DNA from: Bacillus subtilis
Lineage (GTDB): Bacteria > Bacillota > Bacilli > Bacillales > Bacillaceae_C
Direction of reading: 5' to 3'
DNA: 64,000 nucleotides
Assembly: GCF_008764245.1 (NCBI RefSeq)
Contig: NZ_VTQV01000009.1
Location: forward strand, 1-64,000
Both the position numbers and the translations under genes were made by a program. Below are positions 18,083 to 27,335 of this stretch, piece after piece (the stretch's first letter is position 1; the number at the start of each line of letters is the position of its first letter). The notes below the pieces were generated by a model, which had not been told where the DNA came from, did not search any database, and saw nothing but the letters and a program-made list of their open reading frames with translations.

Positions 18083-20446
18083 CTAAAACAAGCAAATAAT
18101 CTGCTCTTTTTCCTTCATCTCTAATTGAATATAGCCCTCAATCGGTTCTACTTTTCGTGCTTTTTTTCCTTCCACATGAAGAGAAATAGTTTGATCTGTT
18201 TTTATTGCAATAGAGCGATTGGAAAAAGATTTTATTTCCAAGCGTTGGATCATCATCCGGTCCCAAGCTAAACTTACTTCAAAGCCGCCACGGATACGAA
18301 TGCCAGAGATGAAGCCCTTGAACCAAGCGGATGGAAGAGCTGGCAATAACTCGATATAACCTTTATGGGATTGGATCAACATTTCGACTACAGCTGCCGT
18401 ATAGCTAAAATTGCCATCAATTTGGAAAGGCGGATGGGCACCAAATAAATTAGGATACAGGCCGCCGCCCATAAAATCTTGATTATTCACTGGCACGACG
18501 CGGAATAGTTGTTTAAACAGTCCCTGAATCCTCTCACCATCTTGTAGCCGAGCCCAAAGACACATTTTCCAACCAAGACTCCAGCCGGTTCCTATATCTC
18601 CCCTTCTATTCAATGTTTGGCGTACGGCATCGAGAAAAGGTCCAGATGTAATTTGTGTCCCCGGAAATGCCCCATATAAATGCGAAACATGACGGTGATG
18701 TGGCTCAGCATCCTCGTAATCTCGTAACCATTCCTGCAATTGGCCATATTTCCCAATTTGAAGGGGGTGTAGGCGTTCTTTTGCCGTGCGGACTTGTGAA
18801 ATCAGTTCATCTTCTATTTCTAATACAGATGCCGCCTCTAGATAATTGCTAAATAGATCCCAAATGATCTGAAGATCCATCGTAGCACCTTTTGTTACGG
18901 AGCCTCTTTTTCCATCTATTGTTAAAAATTTATGTTCAGGTGAAGTAGATGGAGATGTAATAAGGTATCCGTTTTCGTCTTCGATCAACCATTCTAAACA
19001 GAATTGAACAGATCCGGTAAGAATTGGTAGAGCTTCCTCTAAGAAAACTTGGTCTTGTGAATATTGATAATGCTCCCATAAATGTCGACATAGCCATGGA
19101 CCGGCCAGTGGCCAAAATGCCCAAATCGGGTCGCCATGCCGGGGTTCACCAACCGGATCAGCCTTTCGCCAAATATCTGTATTATGCTGGGCTGTCCACC
19201 CATTTATCCCATAGCGACTTTGCACCATTTCCCTTCCCGTTATCGATAACTCTTTGATTAGTTTAAAAAGTGGTTCATGACATTCGGCCAAATTGGTTAC
19301 CTCAGCAGGCCAGTAATTCATCTCCGTATTAATATTAAGTGTATAGTTAGAGGACCATGGTGCCCGTACTAATTCGTTCCAGATTCCCTGGAGATTCGCT
19401 GGTTGGGTGCCTGCTCTTGATGAACTAATTAGGAGATAACGACCATAGTTAAACAACAATGTTTGCATTCCCAGATCATTGGAACCATAGGTGGCAATTC
19501 TTTCATCTGTATCGAGTGCCTCTTCGCCCCTTTTATCTCCTAAGGTCAAATTCACACGATTATACAATGCTTGATAATCTTTCACATGCTCCTTTGATAG
19601 TTGGTCAAAAGAAAGTTTCAACGCATTTGCAAGAATTTGTTCATTTTGTGCGGATAAGGTGGAAAAATCTCTGCCTGGTAACTGATTAAAGCCGTTAAAT
19701 GAAGTGGCAATCGCTAGATAAAGAGTCGCTTCCGTTGCATTCTCAATAAAAACTTGTCCATTTGTAGTGTTTATTTTTCCGCCTTTTGTAGCTACTCCTA
19801 GTCTTCCTTCAAAATGAACCGCTTTCGTTTTTTCGAATGCCCCATATACAATTGGCTTATCATGACCCTGAACATAATTGGGTGCACAATATTCCGGGCA
19901 AATCCCCTGTAATGCAATTTTTTCTTGATCATTTTTCACTTGAGTTTTTAATAGACTATCAAAATATACCTTTGTGTTAATACTGTTTTCCTTACTAGCA
20001 GATAGCCGAATCACCAAAACTTGATGTGGATATGAAATAAATGCCTCGCGTATGTATTTTGTTTCTCCAATTGAATAGCTGACGGTCGAGATGGCTGTCT
20101 GAATATCTAAGGAACGTTGGTAATTATGGGCGATATCCCCGTGATCGTGTTGAATATATACATTCCCTAAAGGCATATACGCCTGTGAATAAGGACCAAA
20201 CATGTTTTTCGTTTCGTCAGCTGCAGCTTCATAATTTCCTTGATCAATGAGTGCTCTAACTTTCCGTAAAGATTCTTGGTCATTGTATTCTTTCTTTTCT
20301 GGCGGTCCTGACCAAAGCGTCTCCTCGTTCAATTGAAAACGTTCTACCTCCACACCGCCGAAGTGCATAGCTCCGATTCTTCCATTTCCAAGTGGTAAAG
20401 CTTCCGTCCAAGCGTCTCCCGGTTTTTTGTAAGATAAAAGATGCAT
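18083..20446 (-). CDS. GH95 alpha-L-fucosidase (copy 1)
   Basis: This 787-residue cytosolic enzyme shows the GH95 layout. The N-terminal beta domain starts with LPLGNGRIGAMHFGGVEVER. The (alpha/alpha)6 barrel contains the Asn-bearing NINTEMNYWPAEVTN, the SPSTSPEHKF segment with the catalytic Glu, HRHVSHLYGAFPG and QIDGNFSYTAA with the catalytic Asp. The family inverts alpha-1,2-fucosidic (sometimes alpha-L-galactosidic) bonds. The segment after QIDGNF is SYTAA instead of the common GATAG, which may alter specificity. It is distant from the second GH95 at 40230. Confidence 0.93.
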   Translation of the reverse strand: MHLLSYKKPGDAWTEALPLGNGRIGAMHFGGVEVERFQLNEETLWSGPPEKKEYNDQESLRKVRALIDQGNYEAAADETKNMFGPYSQAYMPLGNVYIQHDHGDIAHNYQRSLDIQTAISTVSYSIGETKYIREAFISYPHQVLVIRLSASKENSINTKVYFDSLLKTQVKNDQEKIALQGICPEYCAPNYVQGHDKPIVYGAFEKTKAVHFEGRLGVATKGGKINTTNGQVFIENATEATLYLAIATSFNGFNQLPGRDFSTLSAQNEQILANALKLSFDQLSKEHVKDYQALYNRVNLTLGDKRGEEALDTDERIATYGSNDLGMQTLLFNYGRYLLISSSRAGTQPANLQGIWNELVRAPWSSNYTLNINTEMNYWPAEVTNLAECHEPLFKLIKELSITGREMVQSRYGINGWTAQHNTDIWRKADPVGEPRHGDPIWAFWPLAGPWLCRHLWEHYQYSQDQVFLEEALPILTGSVQFCLEWLIEDENGYLITSPSTSPEHKFLTIDGKRGSVTKGATMDLQIIWDLFSNYLEAASVLEIEDELISQVRTAKERLHPLQIGKYGQLQEWLRDYEDAEPHHRHVSHLYGAFPGTQITSGPFLDAVRQTLNRRGDIGTGWSLGWKMCLWARLQDGERIQGLFKQLFRVVPVNNQDFMGGGLYPNLFGAHPPFQIDGNFSYTAAVVEMLIQSHKGYIELLPALPSAWFKGFISGIRIRGGFEVSLAWDRMMIQRLEIKSFSNRSIAIKTDQTISLHVEGKKARKVEPIEGYIQLEMKEKEQIICLF

Positions 20447-20597
20447 TTTAGAGGCTCCTATCTATTATTATTAGACCATTTCATTATATCATTTTCGAAC
20501 GGAAAGGATATGGTTATCTACCATTTAGTCGATCAATCTTTTTGGAGAAATTCCACAAGATCATAAGGGAAGGACAAGCTGCCATCCGTCCATTCCT

Positions 20598-21938
20598 TTA
20601 TGATTTTAACCACTCTAACGAAAAGGAAGCAAATGGAATATCCATCTTATTCCAATCACTGTGATCATGGATTCGTTCATATAAAATACCGATCTCCCCA
20701 TTTTTCATTACCGTTAGGCATGAATAACCGAAATAACCTTCCTCAATCACTTTGCTATATGACCATGTTTTTCCACTATCTTCACTTAGACGGATTGTGC
20801 CTGTGACCCTTTTCTCTTCATTCGCAGGATTCGAAAATAAAACACGGACTTTGCCATCTCCGAGATCTGGGTAGAGAATTACACTTGATTGACAAATCGG
20901 GTCAAGAAGTTCCTCATCAAATAGGACTTCCCCCCAAGTTTCTCCGCCGTCTGTGCTTGTTGTAACTGCTGTTCTTTGTTTTCCATAATGATTCCGTAAA
21001 TAATATTTCAACTCTCCTGTTGGTAGTTGAATCACCTGAGACTCTGTTAAATATTGTTTTTCTTGTGAGATCGTTTCTGCCGTCAACTCTTCCCCATCTA
21101 ATACTCTTCCGTCATTTGGCGATTCGCCCCGCTGCCATGTAGCACCATGATCATCACTATAAATACAAGCACAGGACAAACAACCAGCTTGATTGGAAAA
21201 ATAGATCGGAAAAACTAAACGGCCTTTTTTGCCCCCATATTTTAACTGAATCCCACATCCAGGGCCAGAACCGATAAACCGCATCCATTCTTCTTTGATC
21301 GCAAGATTGAGTTCTCTTGGTTTTGACCATGTTAAACCATCATCATCACTTTGGATCATTTGCAAAAAGGATGTTCTTTCCTCTAGCAAACTTTCATTTG
21401 GGGCACTCCCTTGTTTAAAATAAATATTTCCCTTTGTCTCCCGGCCCTTGAATACATATCCTGCTTCATTAACTGTGAAACCTGTTTCCTGTCCTTTTTC
21501 ATCGATAACTCTTCCATCTGTTTCCAACAAAAATAGATTGCCGACGCGATCATATAGTCTTCTGCGTCCCTCTGTATCAAACCCAACTCCAGAGACACTA
21601 TTTAACAAGCCAATGCCACCAGGTGTATGACAATAGATCATAAAGATAGAGCCTGTTTCCTCATCCTGGAGTAAAGATGTATCAATCGCGGCGGCACCAT
21701 CTAGACCTTCCCCGGCAAAAGCGACCAAATTTTGAACAGGTCCCCAAGTCTCGCCGTGATCTTCACTACGTCTAATGGTCGCAACAATTTGGTTTGGATT
21801 GTCAGTCTGATCGACAATTCTAGCATCAATTCCAGCAATGACAGTTCCCTTTTTTGTTGTGATCATGGATGGGATTCGATAAGCTTTCGAACCAGCCAAA
21901 TTTGGATAAAATACTGCTTGTTTATGAATATTTTCCAT
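20598..21938 (-). CDS. Sialidase-like BNR/Asp-box protein (GH33 type)
   Basis: This protein of about 446 residues is a six-bladed propeller candidate. It has the arginine-bearing YRIP motif (AYRIPSMI) near the N-terminus and five Asp boxes (SEDHGETWG, SDDDGLTWS, SDDHGATWQ, STDGGETWG, SEDSGKTWS). These are hallmarks of exo-sialidases. GGAGGT seven bases before the ATG at 21938 decides this start over an upstream ATG at 22010. No signal peptide is seen. It may remove sialic acid, or another alpha-keto acid, from imported oligosaccharides; no sialic acid catabolic genes are present in the window. Confidence 0.82.
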   Translation of the reverse strand: MENIHKQAVFYPNLAGSKAYRIPSMITTKKGTVIAGIDARIVDQTDNPNQIVATIRRSEDHGETWGPVQNLVAFAGEGLDGAAAIDTSLLQDEETGSIFMIYCHTPGGIGLLNSVSGVGFDTEGRRRLYDRVGNLFLLETDGRVIDEKGQETGFTVNEAGYVFKGRETKGNIYFKQGSAPNESLLEERTSFLQMIQSDDDGLTWSKPRELNLAIKEEWMRFIGSGPGCGIQLKYGGKKGRLVFPIYFSNQAGCLSCACIYSDDHGATWQRGESPNDGRVLDGEELTAETISQEKQYLTESQVIQLPTGELKYYLRNHYGKQRTAVTTSTDGGETWGEVLFDEELLDPICQSSVILYPDLGDGKVRVLFSNPANEEKRVTGTIRLSEDSGKTWSYSKVIEEGYFGYSCLTVMKNGEIGILYERIHDHSDWNKMDIPFASFSLEWLKS

Positions 21939-22000
21939 GTTTATACCTCCAGCTCGTCTCTTTTCTCTGCCACACTTTTTACCAATTATATTTATAATTA

Positions 22001-22034
22001 AAAAATTCATGCTGCTTTACCAACATGAATTTTT
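22001..22034 (-). terminator. Intrinsic terminator between GH29 and the sialidase gene
   Basis: A stem AAAAATTCATG / CATGAATTTTT with a 12-nt loop is followed on the minus strand by T-rich sequence. It lies 12 bp after the GH29 stop. Confidence 0.7.
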
Positions 22035-22045
22035 TCCTAAAATAT

Positions 22046-23287
22046 CTATCCTTTCATCGCGTTATAACAAGAAAGATTAGCAATAATAGGAGGTGCTGCC
22101 GCTTCAGTCACTTTTAACTTTAACTGTTTCGTTTTAATAGATGGTATTTCTTTTATATAACGATGCCCAATCGCTGTGCCCGTTACAATCGTCCGCCATT
22201 CTCCATCAACCAGTGCCTCTACATCAAATGCTCTTACCCGTTCACCGAAGGCAATGTCCTCCATCAGCATAATATGGTCGATCTCTGTTTCCTCTTCTAA
22301 CTCTAATTCTAGTTCTGCCCCGTTTCCAGAAGTTGTCGCCAATGGGTGAGAAAATCTCCTTTTTATTTCTTCCGCAAATTCTAGTAATCGCTTCGCATCC
22401 ACTTCTGGAATGAGGCCTCGATTGTCAGGGGATACATTTAATAACAAGTTGGTCCCATGGCCAACAGATTGATAATAAATATCCATAAGTTCCTCTAACG
22501 ATAGTAGGCTTTCTTCATCATTTGGGTGCCAGAACCAATGGCGTTTCCGGATTGGAACATCACATTCTGCTGGCAGCCAATCAGGAGTCCCTGGAAGCCA
22601 GTCCACCTTATCATCCGAAAACATACTGATTTTCGCCGCATTTTCTGTATTCCAGCAAGGATAAGGTGCAACTCCAATTTCATTGCCGACCCAACGAATC
22701 GTCGGTTGGCCCATATTAAAAATCATCGCATTCGGATGATGCTTCTTGACAATCCCAATGATCCGTTCCCAATCATACACTCTGCCTTCTGACCCTGCAC
22801 CATCAAACCATACTTCAAGCAAGGGACCATATTGTGTCATTAATTCAGTTAACTGTTCACAATAAAAATCATCATAGGCTTCTTTATCCGCATAACACTC
22901 TGCATTCCGATCCCAAGGGGAAAGGTAAACCCCGAAATGCATTCCCTCTTCTCTACATGCATCCGCACATTCCCGGACGACATCCCCTTTTCCATCTTTC
23001 CATGGACTTGATTTCACTGAATAATCCGTTGTTTTGGTTGGCCATAAACAAAAGCCATCATGATGCTTCGCTGTCAAAATAAAATATTTAAACCCCGCTT
23101 TTTTTGCTAATTTTACCCACTGTCTTGCATCCAATTCAGTTGGATTGAATAATTCAGGAGAATCATTCCCCTCTCCCCATTCCTGATCACAAAACGTATT
23201 CATGCCAAAATGACAAAAAATACCTCGATCAAGATTTTGCCAAAAAATTTGGGAAATGGAAGGCAATGGTAATTTGCTAGTTTGCAA
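22046..23287 (-). CDS. GH29 alpha-L-fucosidase with C-terminal discoidin-like region (copy 1)
   Basis: This protein of about 414 residues has a GH29 barrel: GIFCHFGMNTF, ILTAKHHDGFCLW and nucleophile D162 in LLEVWFDGAG. The C-terminal region (about 310-414) is beta-rich and resembles a carbohydrate-binding sandwich. This layout is that of the shorter GH29 group usually acting on alpha-1,3/1,4 fucose. The start is taken as TTG at 23287, preceded by AGAGGAG; the upstream open frame to 23407 encodes an improbable hydrophobic extension and overlaps operator-like palindromes. It differs strongly from the five other GH29 proteins here. Confidence 0.85.
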   Translation of the reverse strand: MQTSKLPLPSISQIFWQNLDRGIFCHFGMNTFCDQEWGEGNDSPELFNPTELDARQWVKLAKKAGFKYFILTAKHHDGFCLWPTKTTDYSVKSSPWKDGKGDVVRECADACREEGMHFGVYLSPWDRNAECYADKEAYDDFYCEQLTELMTQYGPLLEVWFDGAGSEGRVYDWERIIGIVKKHHPNAMIFNMGQPTIRWVGNEIGVAPYPCWNTENAAKISMFSDDKVDWLPGTPDWLPAECDVPIRKRHWFWHPNDEESLLSLEELMDIYYQSVGHGTNLLLNVSPDNRGLIPEVDAKRLLEFAEEIKRRFSHPLATTSGNGAELELELEEETEIDHIMLMEDIAFGERVRAFDVEALVDGEWRTIVTGTAIGHRYIKEIPSIKTKQLKLKVTEAAAPPIIANLSCYNAMKG

Positions 23288-23321
23288 GAAAATCGACTCC
23301 TCTTCAAATAAGTATCGCGTT

Positions 23322-23340
23322 TTGTAAAAAGTTTTTACAA
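23322..23340. promoter_or_regulatory. Perfect 19-bp palindrome in the GH29 leader
   Basis: TTGTAAAAA-G-TTTTTACAA is a perfect inverted repeat 34 bp upstream of the TTG start at 23287. It is a candidate operator for a second regulator, or an mRNA hairpin. It does not match the TTACCGGTAA operator family. Confidence 0.45.
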
Positions 23341-23353
23341 TATAAGTATAAAA

Positions 23354-23378
23354 TGTTAGCGGTAAAATAACCATTAAA
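23354..23378. promoter_or_regulatory. LacI-type operator, degenerate copy F
   Basis: A 25-bp site starting TGTTAGCGGTAA and continuing AATAACCATTAAA matches the locus operator consensus at 19 of 25 positions by eye. It lies upstream of the GH29 gene at 22046. Unlike the other sites it has no TTGACA at the fixed distance, so it probably works from a different position relative to the promoter. Confidence 0.45.
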
Positions 23379-23479
23379 ACGCTTGCATATTTCCGGAAAA
23401 CTGGCACCCCCTACTTCGTCCAATTGCACAATGACTTTATTGACGGCTGGAGGTGCCTGTTAGCGTAACTTATAAAATT

Positions 23480-25132
23480 TTAACGATCATAAGACTCTTG
23501 GTAGATTTCAAGATAGCGATCTAGTTGCAAACCTTCAAAACCTTTTAGATACGCATCCCAATCTTTTTCAAAGTCCTTATCTCCTGTGACAAATTGGGCC
23601 AAATTGGTTTCAATATAATCCGAAATCGTTGTTTTTAACTGAGCCGCTTCACTCGAGTCTTCCAAACTAATAAATATACCGCTTGGGTAGTTTTCTGTTG
23701 TGGCATATGGCTCATAATTATTTTTCGTTTCTTGATGAAGACGGGTACCGTAACCATCTTCGGCTAATGGATCCTCAGGCGCTGTAAAGGATGCTCGGTA
23801 CTCAAACGTACGCAAGGAAGGCCCCAATTGCTCCCATCCATCATTATGAGTTTGGGTCGTTTCACCTGGAAGTTGGGTATATTTTGCTTGGTTTCCATTA
23901 TAATCAAGCTCCCCTTCTTCCGCCTTACGCCATCTTTTGCCTTCTGGTCCATACTCCTGCAAAAGAATCGCTTCCTCCGTAAATAGAAAGTCTACAAGTC
24001 TCATTGCCGCAATTTGTTGTTCCTCCGTTGCTTTATTAGTCAAGGCAAATTGCCCAGCCGTCACGCTTGCTTCAATATTTGCCTGTTGCACACCTTTAGG
24101 TCCTTTTAATGGTGGTACTGTTACATATTCTTTATGGCGCGGTGTTTTGTCATCAGGTGATAGAGCATAACTTAATAACGCGGTTGTGACAGACCCCATC
24201 ACATTCTCGTCACGATTAGCAAGTTGATTCACAGCGTCATTATTTTGGGTAAAGGCACCCATATCGATCAGTCCTTCAGAATATAATTTATGCATAAATT
24301 GAAGGCCTTCTTTCCATTCATCGGTGTTGGCGGCGAGTGAAACCTTATCATCTCGGACGATAAGATAGGTATCCCCATCATTATAGATAAATGGATCCAT
24401 CAAATACACGGCGAAATTACCACCCCACATCGTTGCTTCAGTTGCTGCCGTTAAAGGAACTTCATCCGCTTTTCCATTTCCGTTCGGATCTTGCTCTTTA
24501 AAGGCTTTTAATACAGTATATAAATCATCTGTTGTCTCTGGAATATCAAGTCCCAATTCATCCAACCATTTTTTGTTAATCCAATATTTATTAGGGTACG
24601 AACAATGGAAACATTCATTCACCTGTGGAATCGAGTAAATATTACCATCTGGTGCGGTCATCGACTGTTCTAGATAATCAAGCTCTTCCATTGCCTTTTT
24701 CACATTTGGGGCATATTGATCAATTAAATCATTCAGTGGTAAAAATACCCCTTGTTCTCCATATCGCATTTGTTCCTCTGGTGTCAGCTTCCCATTAAAA
24801 ATAACCTCAGGATAATCTCCACTTGCAAGCATTAATTGTTTGCGATCGTTTAATGCATCGTCCGGGACAAGATCCCATTCAATATGGATATTCGTCTTTT
24901 CCTCCAACCATTTTGTATACGTATTTGTTTTCATATTTTCAATTGTTGGTAACTGGGGAGCAAACATTTGTAGAGTCATCGTTTCCTCCACAATCGGTAA
25001 TTCCCCAACTGAATTAATCGTAATATTTTCTGTACTTTCATTTTCTTTTTTTCCTGATTCCTTTGACTGACAAGCAGCAAGAAACACCATCGCTAATATT
25101 ATACTTATCGCAACAAACTTTTTCTTTTTCAC
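23480..25132 (-). CDS. LplA/YtcQ-type solute-binding lipoprotein (system 2)
   Basis: This 550-residue lipoprotein has signal peptide and lipobox LAAC (Cys at about residue 21). Typical LplA features follow, including an EEQMRYGEQGVFLPLNDLI segment and a Ca-binding-like DPNGNGKADE loop. It starts at GTG (25132) with GGGAGG eight bases upstream. It is the extracellular oligosaccharide receptor for the permeases at 25222 and 26137, whose genes precede it in the same transcript. It closely resembles the 542-residue protein at 45543, so the two systems probably bind related glycans. Confidence 0.92.
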   Translation of the reverse strand: MKKKKFVAISIILAMVFLAACQSKESGKKENESTENITINSVGELPIVEETMTLQMFAPQLPTIENMKTNTYTKWLEEKTNIHIEWDLVPDDALNDRKQLMLASGDYPEVIFNGKLTPEEQMRYGEQGVFLPLNDLIDQYAPNVKKAMEELDYLEQSMTAPDGNIYSIPQVNECFHCSYPNKYWINKKWLDELGLDIPETTDDLYTVLKAFKEQDPNGNGKADEVPLTAATEATMWGGNFAVYLMDPFIYNDGDTYLIVRDDKVSLAANTDEWKEGLQFMHKLYSEGLIDMGAFTQNNDAVNQLANRDENVMGSVTTALLSYALSPDDKTPRHKEYVTVPPLKGPKGVQQANIEASVTAGQFALTNKATEEQQIAAMRLVDFLFTEEAILLQEYGPEGKRWRKAEEGELDYNGNQAKYTQLPGETTQTHNDGWEQLGPSLRTFEYRASFTAPEDPLAEDGYGTRLHQETKNNYEPYATTENYPSGIFISLEDSSEAAQLKTTISDYIETNLAQFVTGDKDFEKDWDAYLKGFEGLQLDRYLEIYQESYDR

Positions 25133-25221
25133 AACATGAACCTCCCTTTTTTTTATAAGAAAAACGCAACATCCTGTTGGCCTTCATCCCTCCTTTCAGA
25201 TGAAGTACAACTTACAATCGG

Positions 25222-26124
25222 CTAGGATTTCAATGAACCAATCATCACCCCTTTGGTAAAATGCTTTTGCACGAATGGGTAAATGATTAAGACTGGGACA
25301 CTGGCGACAACAATTAATGCATATTTTAATTGCTCCTTTAAGCCCGCTAAGGCCAGAACTTGATCCACATTGGACATCATTGATGGGTCAACAGAATTTA
25401 ATACGAGAATTTCCCGCAGAATAATTTGCAATGGAAATAAATTAGGATCTCTTAGGAAAATCAATGCCTGAAAGTAGGCATTCCAATGTCCCACTGCATA
25501 CATTAAGGTCATCACCGCAATAATCGGCTTCGATAAGGGAATGACAACACTTGTGATAAAGCGCATATCACTACAACCATCCATTTCCGCTGCCTCATAC
25601 AAATCATCCGGTATGGTTGTCTGAAAAAAGGTTCTCGCAATAATCACTTGAAAAACAGCAACCGCCCCAGGCAAAATCATCGCCCATGGTGTATTCAGCA
25701 ATCCAAGGGCTTTGACAACTAAATAATAGGGAATGAGTCCACCATCAAATAACATCGTGAAGACGAGAACGGCCATAATAAGACCTCTTCCATAAAAAGT
25801 CTTCCGGGATAGCGGATAGGCAATCATAATCGTTAACACAACATTCACCAATGTACCGGCTATCGTATACAAAATCGAGTTTCTAAAACCGAGTATGATA
25901 TTCGGGTTGTCAAAGACTGCTTGATAGCCAGCAAGCGAAAAGTCGACTGGAAAAAGCCAGACTTTCCCTGCCACAACGGCACTTGGGTGACTAAAGGAAG
26001 AACTGAGAATGTTCATTAAAGGCAGTAAAATAATCAGTAATACGAGTATTAAAAAAATGTAAATCCCTGTCAGAAATAGACGATCGCCAAATGTTTCACG
26101 AACTTTACTTGTTTTCTTAGCCAT
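25222..26124 (-). CDS. Carbohydrate ABC transporter permease, LplC type (system 2)
   Basis: This 300-residue permease has six hydrophobic segments, the EAA loop (YEAAEMDGCSDMRFITSVVI) and a GVMIGSLKS C-terminal tail. It follows the LplB partner by 12 bp. It closely resembles the permease at 47268 (shared IIYPFVQKHF and AAEMDGCSD-like segments) more than the one at 8982. Confidence 0.92.
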   Translation of the reverse strand: MAKKTSKVRETFGDRLFLTGIYIFLILVLLIILLPLMNILSSSFSHPSAVVAGKVWLFPVDFSLAGYQAVFDNPNIILGFRNSILYTIAGTLVNVVLTIMIAYPLSRKTFYGRGLIMAVLVFTMLFDGGLIPYYLVVKALGLLNTPWAMILPGAVAVFQVIIARTFFQTTIPDDLYEAAEMDGCSDMRFITSVVIPLSKPIIAVMTLMYAVGHWNAYFQALIFLRDPNLFPLQIILREILVLNSVDPSMMSNVDQVLALAGLKEQLKYALIVVASVPVLIIYPFVQKHFTKGVMIGSLKS

Positions 26125-26136
26125 TTTTTCACCTCT

Positions 26137-27102
26137 TTACCACAGACTGTTATTGGATATTCTTTTTGCTAGAAAATTGACGAATACAAGTAAAATCAGA
26201 TTAATGATGGAATTGAATAACCCGACTGCTGCTGAGAAACTAAAGTTTGATTCAATTAATCCAACTTTATAGACATAAGTGGAAATCACTTCCGATGTCG
26301 GGACATTCAATGGGTTTTGCATTAAGTAAATTTTCTCAAACCCAATCGCCATCATATTGCCGACATTTAGGATCAACATGATCACAGTCACAGGTAAAAT
26401 ACTCGGGATATCAATATTCAATATTTTCTGCCATCTGGAAGCGCCATCTATTTTGGCCGCTTCATACAATTCAGGATTAACACCTGCTAATGCAGCCAAA
26501 TAAATAATTGCTCCATATCCCGTTTGTTGCCAAACATCTGAAAGAACATAGATCGTTTTAAAGAGTCCTGGTTCCCCCATAAAATTTCTTTGTTCAACTC
26601 CAAATAAACCAAGAATGCTGTTGACAATCCCTGTATTCGGAGATAGCGCTACAATAATGATTGAAACCATAATCACGGTTGAAATAAAGTACGGAGCATA
26701 TGTCACCATCTGCACGGAACGTTTAAACAACCCTTGGCGTACTTCATTTAAGGCAAGTGCTAATATAATCGGTGCAGGAAAACCGACAACCAGACCATAT
26801 AGACTAATCCCAAGTGTATTTTTAATAATATTCCAAAAGATGGGGAGATGAAAAAATTGCGTAAAATGTTTTAAACCAACCCAATCACTTCCCCATATCC
26901 CTTTGATCACATTGTAATCTTTAAAAGCAATCACACTTCCGAACATCGGTACATACTTAAATGTAATCAGAAACGCTAAAGGGATTAACACTAAGAAATA
27001 AAGTTGCCAATGCTTTTTAACTAATTTCCAATTTCTTGCGTTTTTTTTCTGGGTAAAAAGATGAGGCGGGTTTTTCTCGATAACAGCTTTCCCAGTTGCC
27101 AT
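26137..27102 (-). CDS. Carbohydrate ABC transporter permease, LplB type (system 2)
   Basis: This protein of about 321 residues has the FKYVPMFGSVIAFKDYN segment and the EAA loop YEAAKIDGASRWQKI. The ATG at 27102 is preferred over an upstream in-frame start at 27177 because AGGAGAGGATGAA immediately precedes it. It is the first gene of an LplB-LplC-LplA transcript driven by the promoter at 27145-27174. Confidence 0.9.
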   Translation of the reverse strand: MATGKAVIEKNPPHLFTQKKNARNWKLVKKHWQLYFLVLIPLAFLITFKYVPMFGSVIAFKDYNVIKGIWGSDWVGLKHFTQFFHLPIFWNIIKNTLGISLYGLVVGFPAPIILALALNEVRQGLFKRSVQMVTYAPYFISTVIMVSIIIVALSPNTGIVNSILGLFGVEQRNFMGEPGLFKTIYVLSDVWQQTGYGAIIYLAALAGVNPELYEAAKIDGASRWQKILNIDIPSILPVTVIMLILNVGNMMAIGFEKIYLMQNPLNVPTSEVISTYVYKVGLIESNFSFSAAVGLFNSIINLILLVFVNFLAKRISNNSLW

Positions 27103-27144
27103 TTCATCCTCTCCTTTCTGCGAGTTATGTAAGGGATTACAATC

Positions 27145-27174
27145 ATCATAACGATTACCGACAAAATCTGACAA
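27145..27174 (-). promoter_or_regulatory. Sigma-A promoter of the second LplBCA operon
   Basis: On the minus strand TTGTCA (27169-27174) and TATGAT (27145-27150) are 18 bases apart, about 40 bases upstream of the LplB start. It is the likely target of the adjacent AraC-type regulator. Confidence 0.55.
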
Positions 27175-27282
27175 CAAGCAATTTTCCCCTACTTACCCTT
27201 TTTCGCCATCCCCTTGTTTTAAGTATAAACATCGCCATTTTCTCTATGATTCTTTTTTCACCTTCCAACAATAAGTAAAAAA

Positions 27283-27327
27283 GCTAGGTATCTCGCTTCG
27301 TTATGTGTTGAAGAGGAGATACCTAGC
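27283..27327 (-). terminator. Intrinsic terminator of the AraC-type regulator gene
   Basis: A perfect 12-bp stem GCTAGGTATCTC / GAGATACCTAGC is followed on the minus strand by CTTTTTTACTT. It separates the regulator gene from the LplBCA promoter. Confidence 0.9.
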
Positions 27328-27335
27328 ATTATGAA

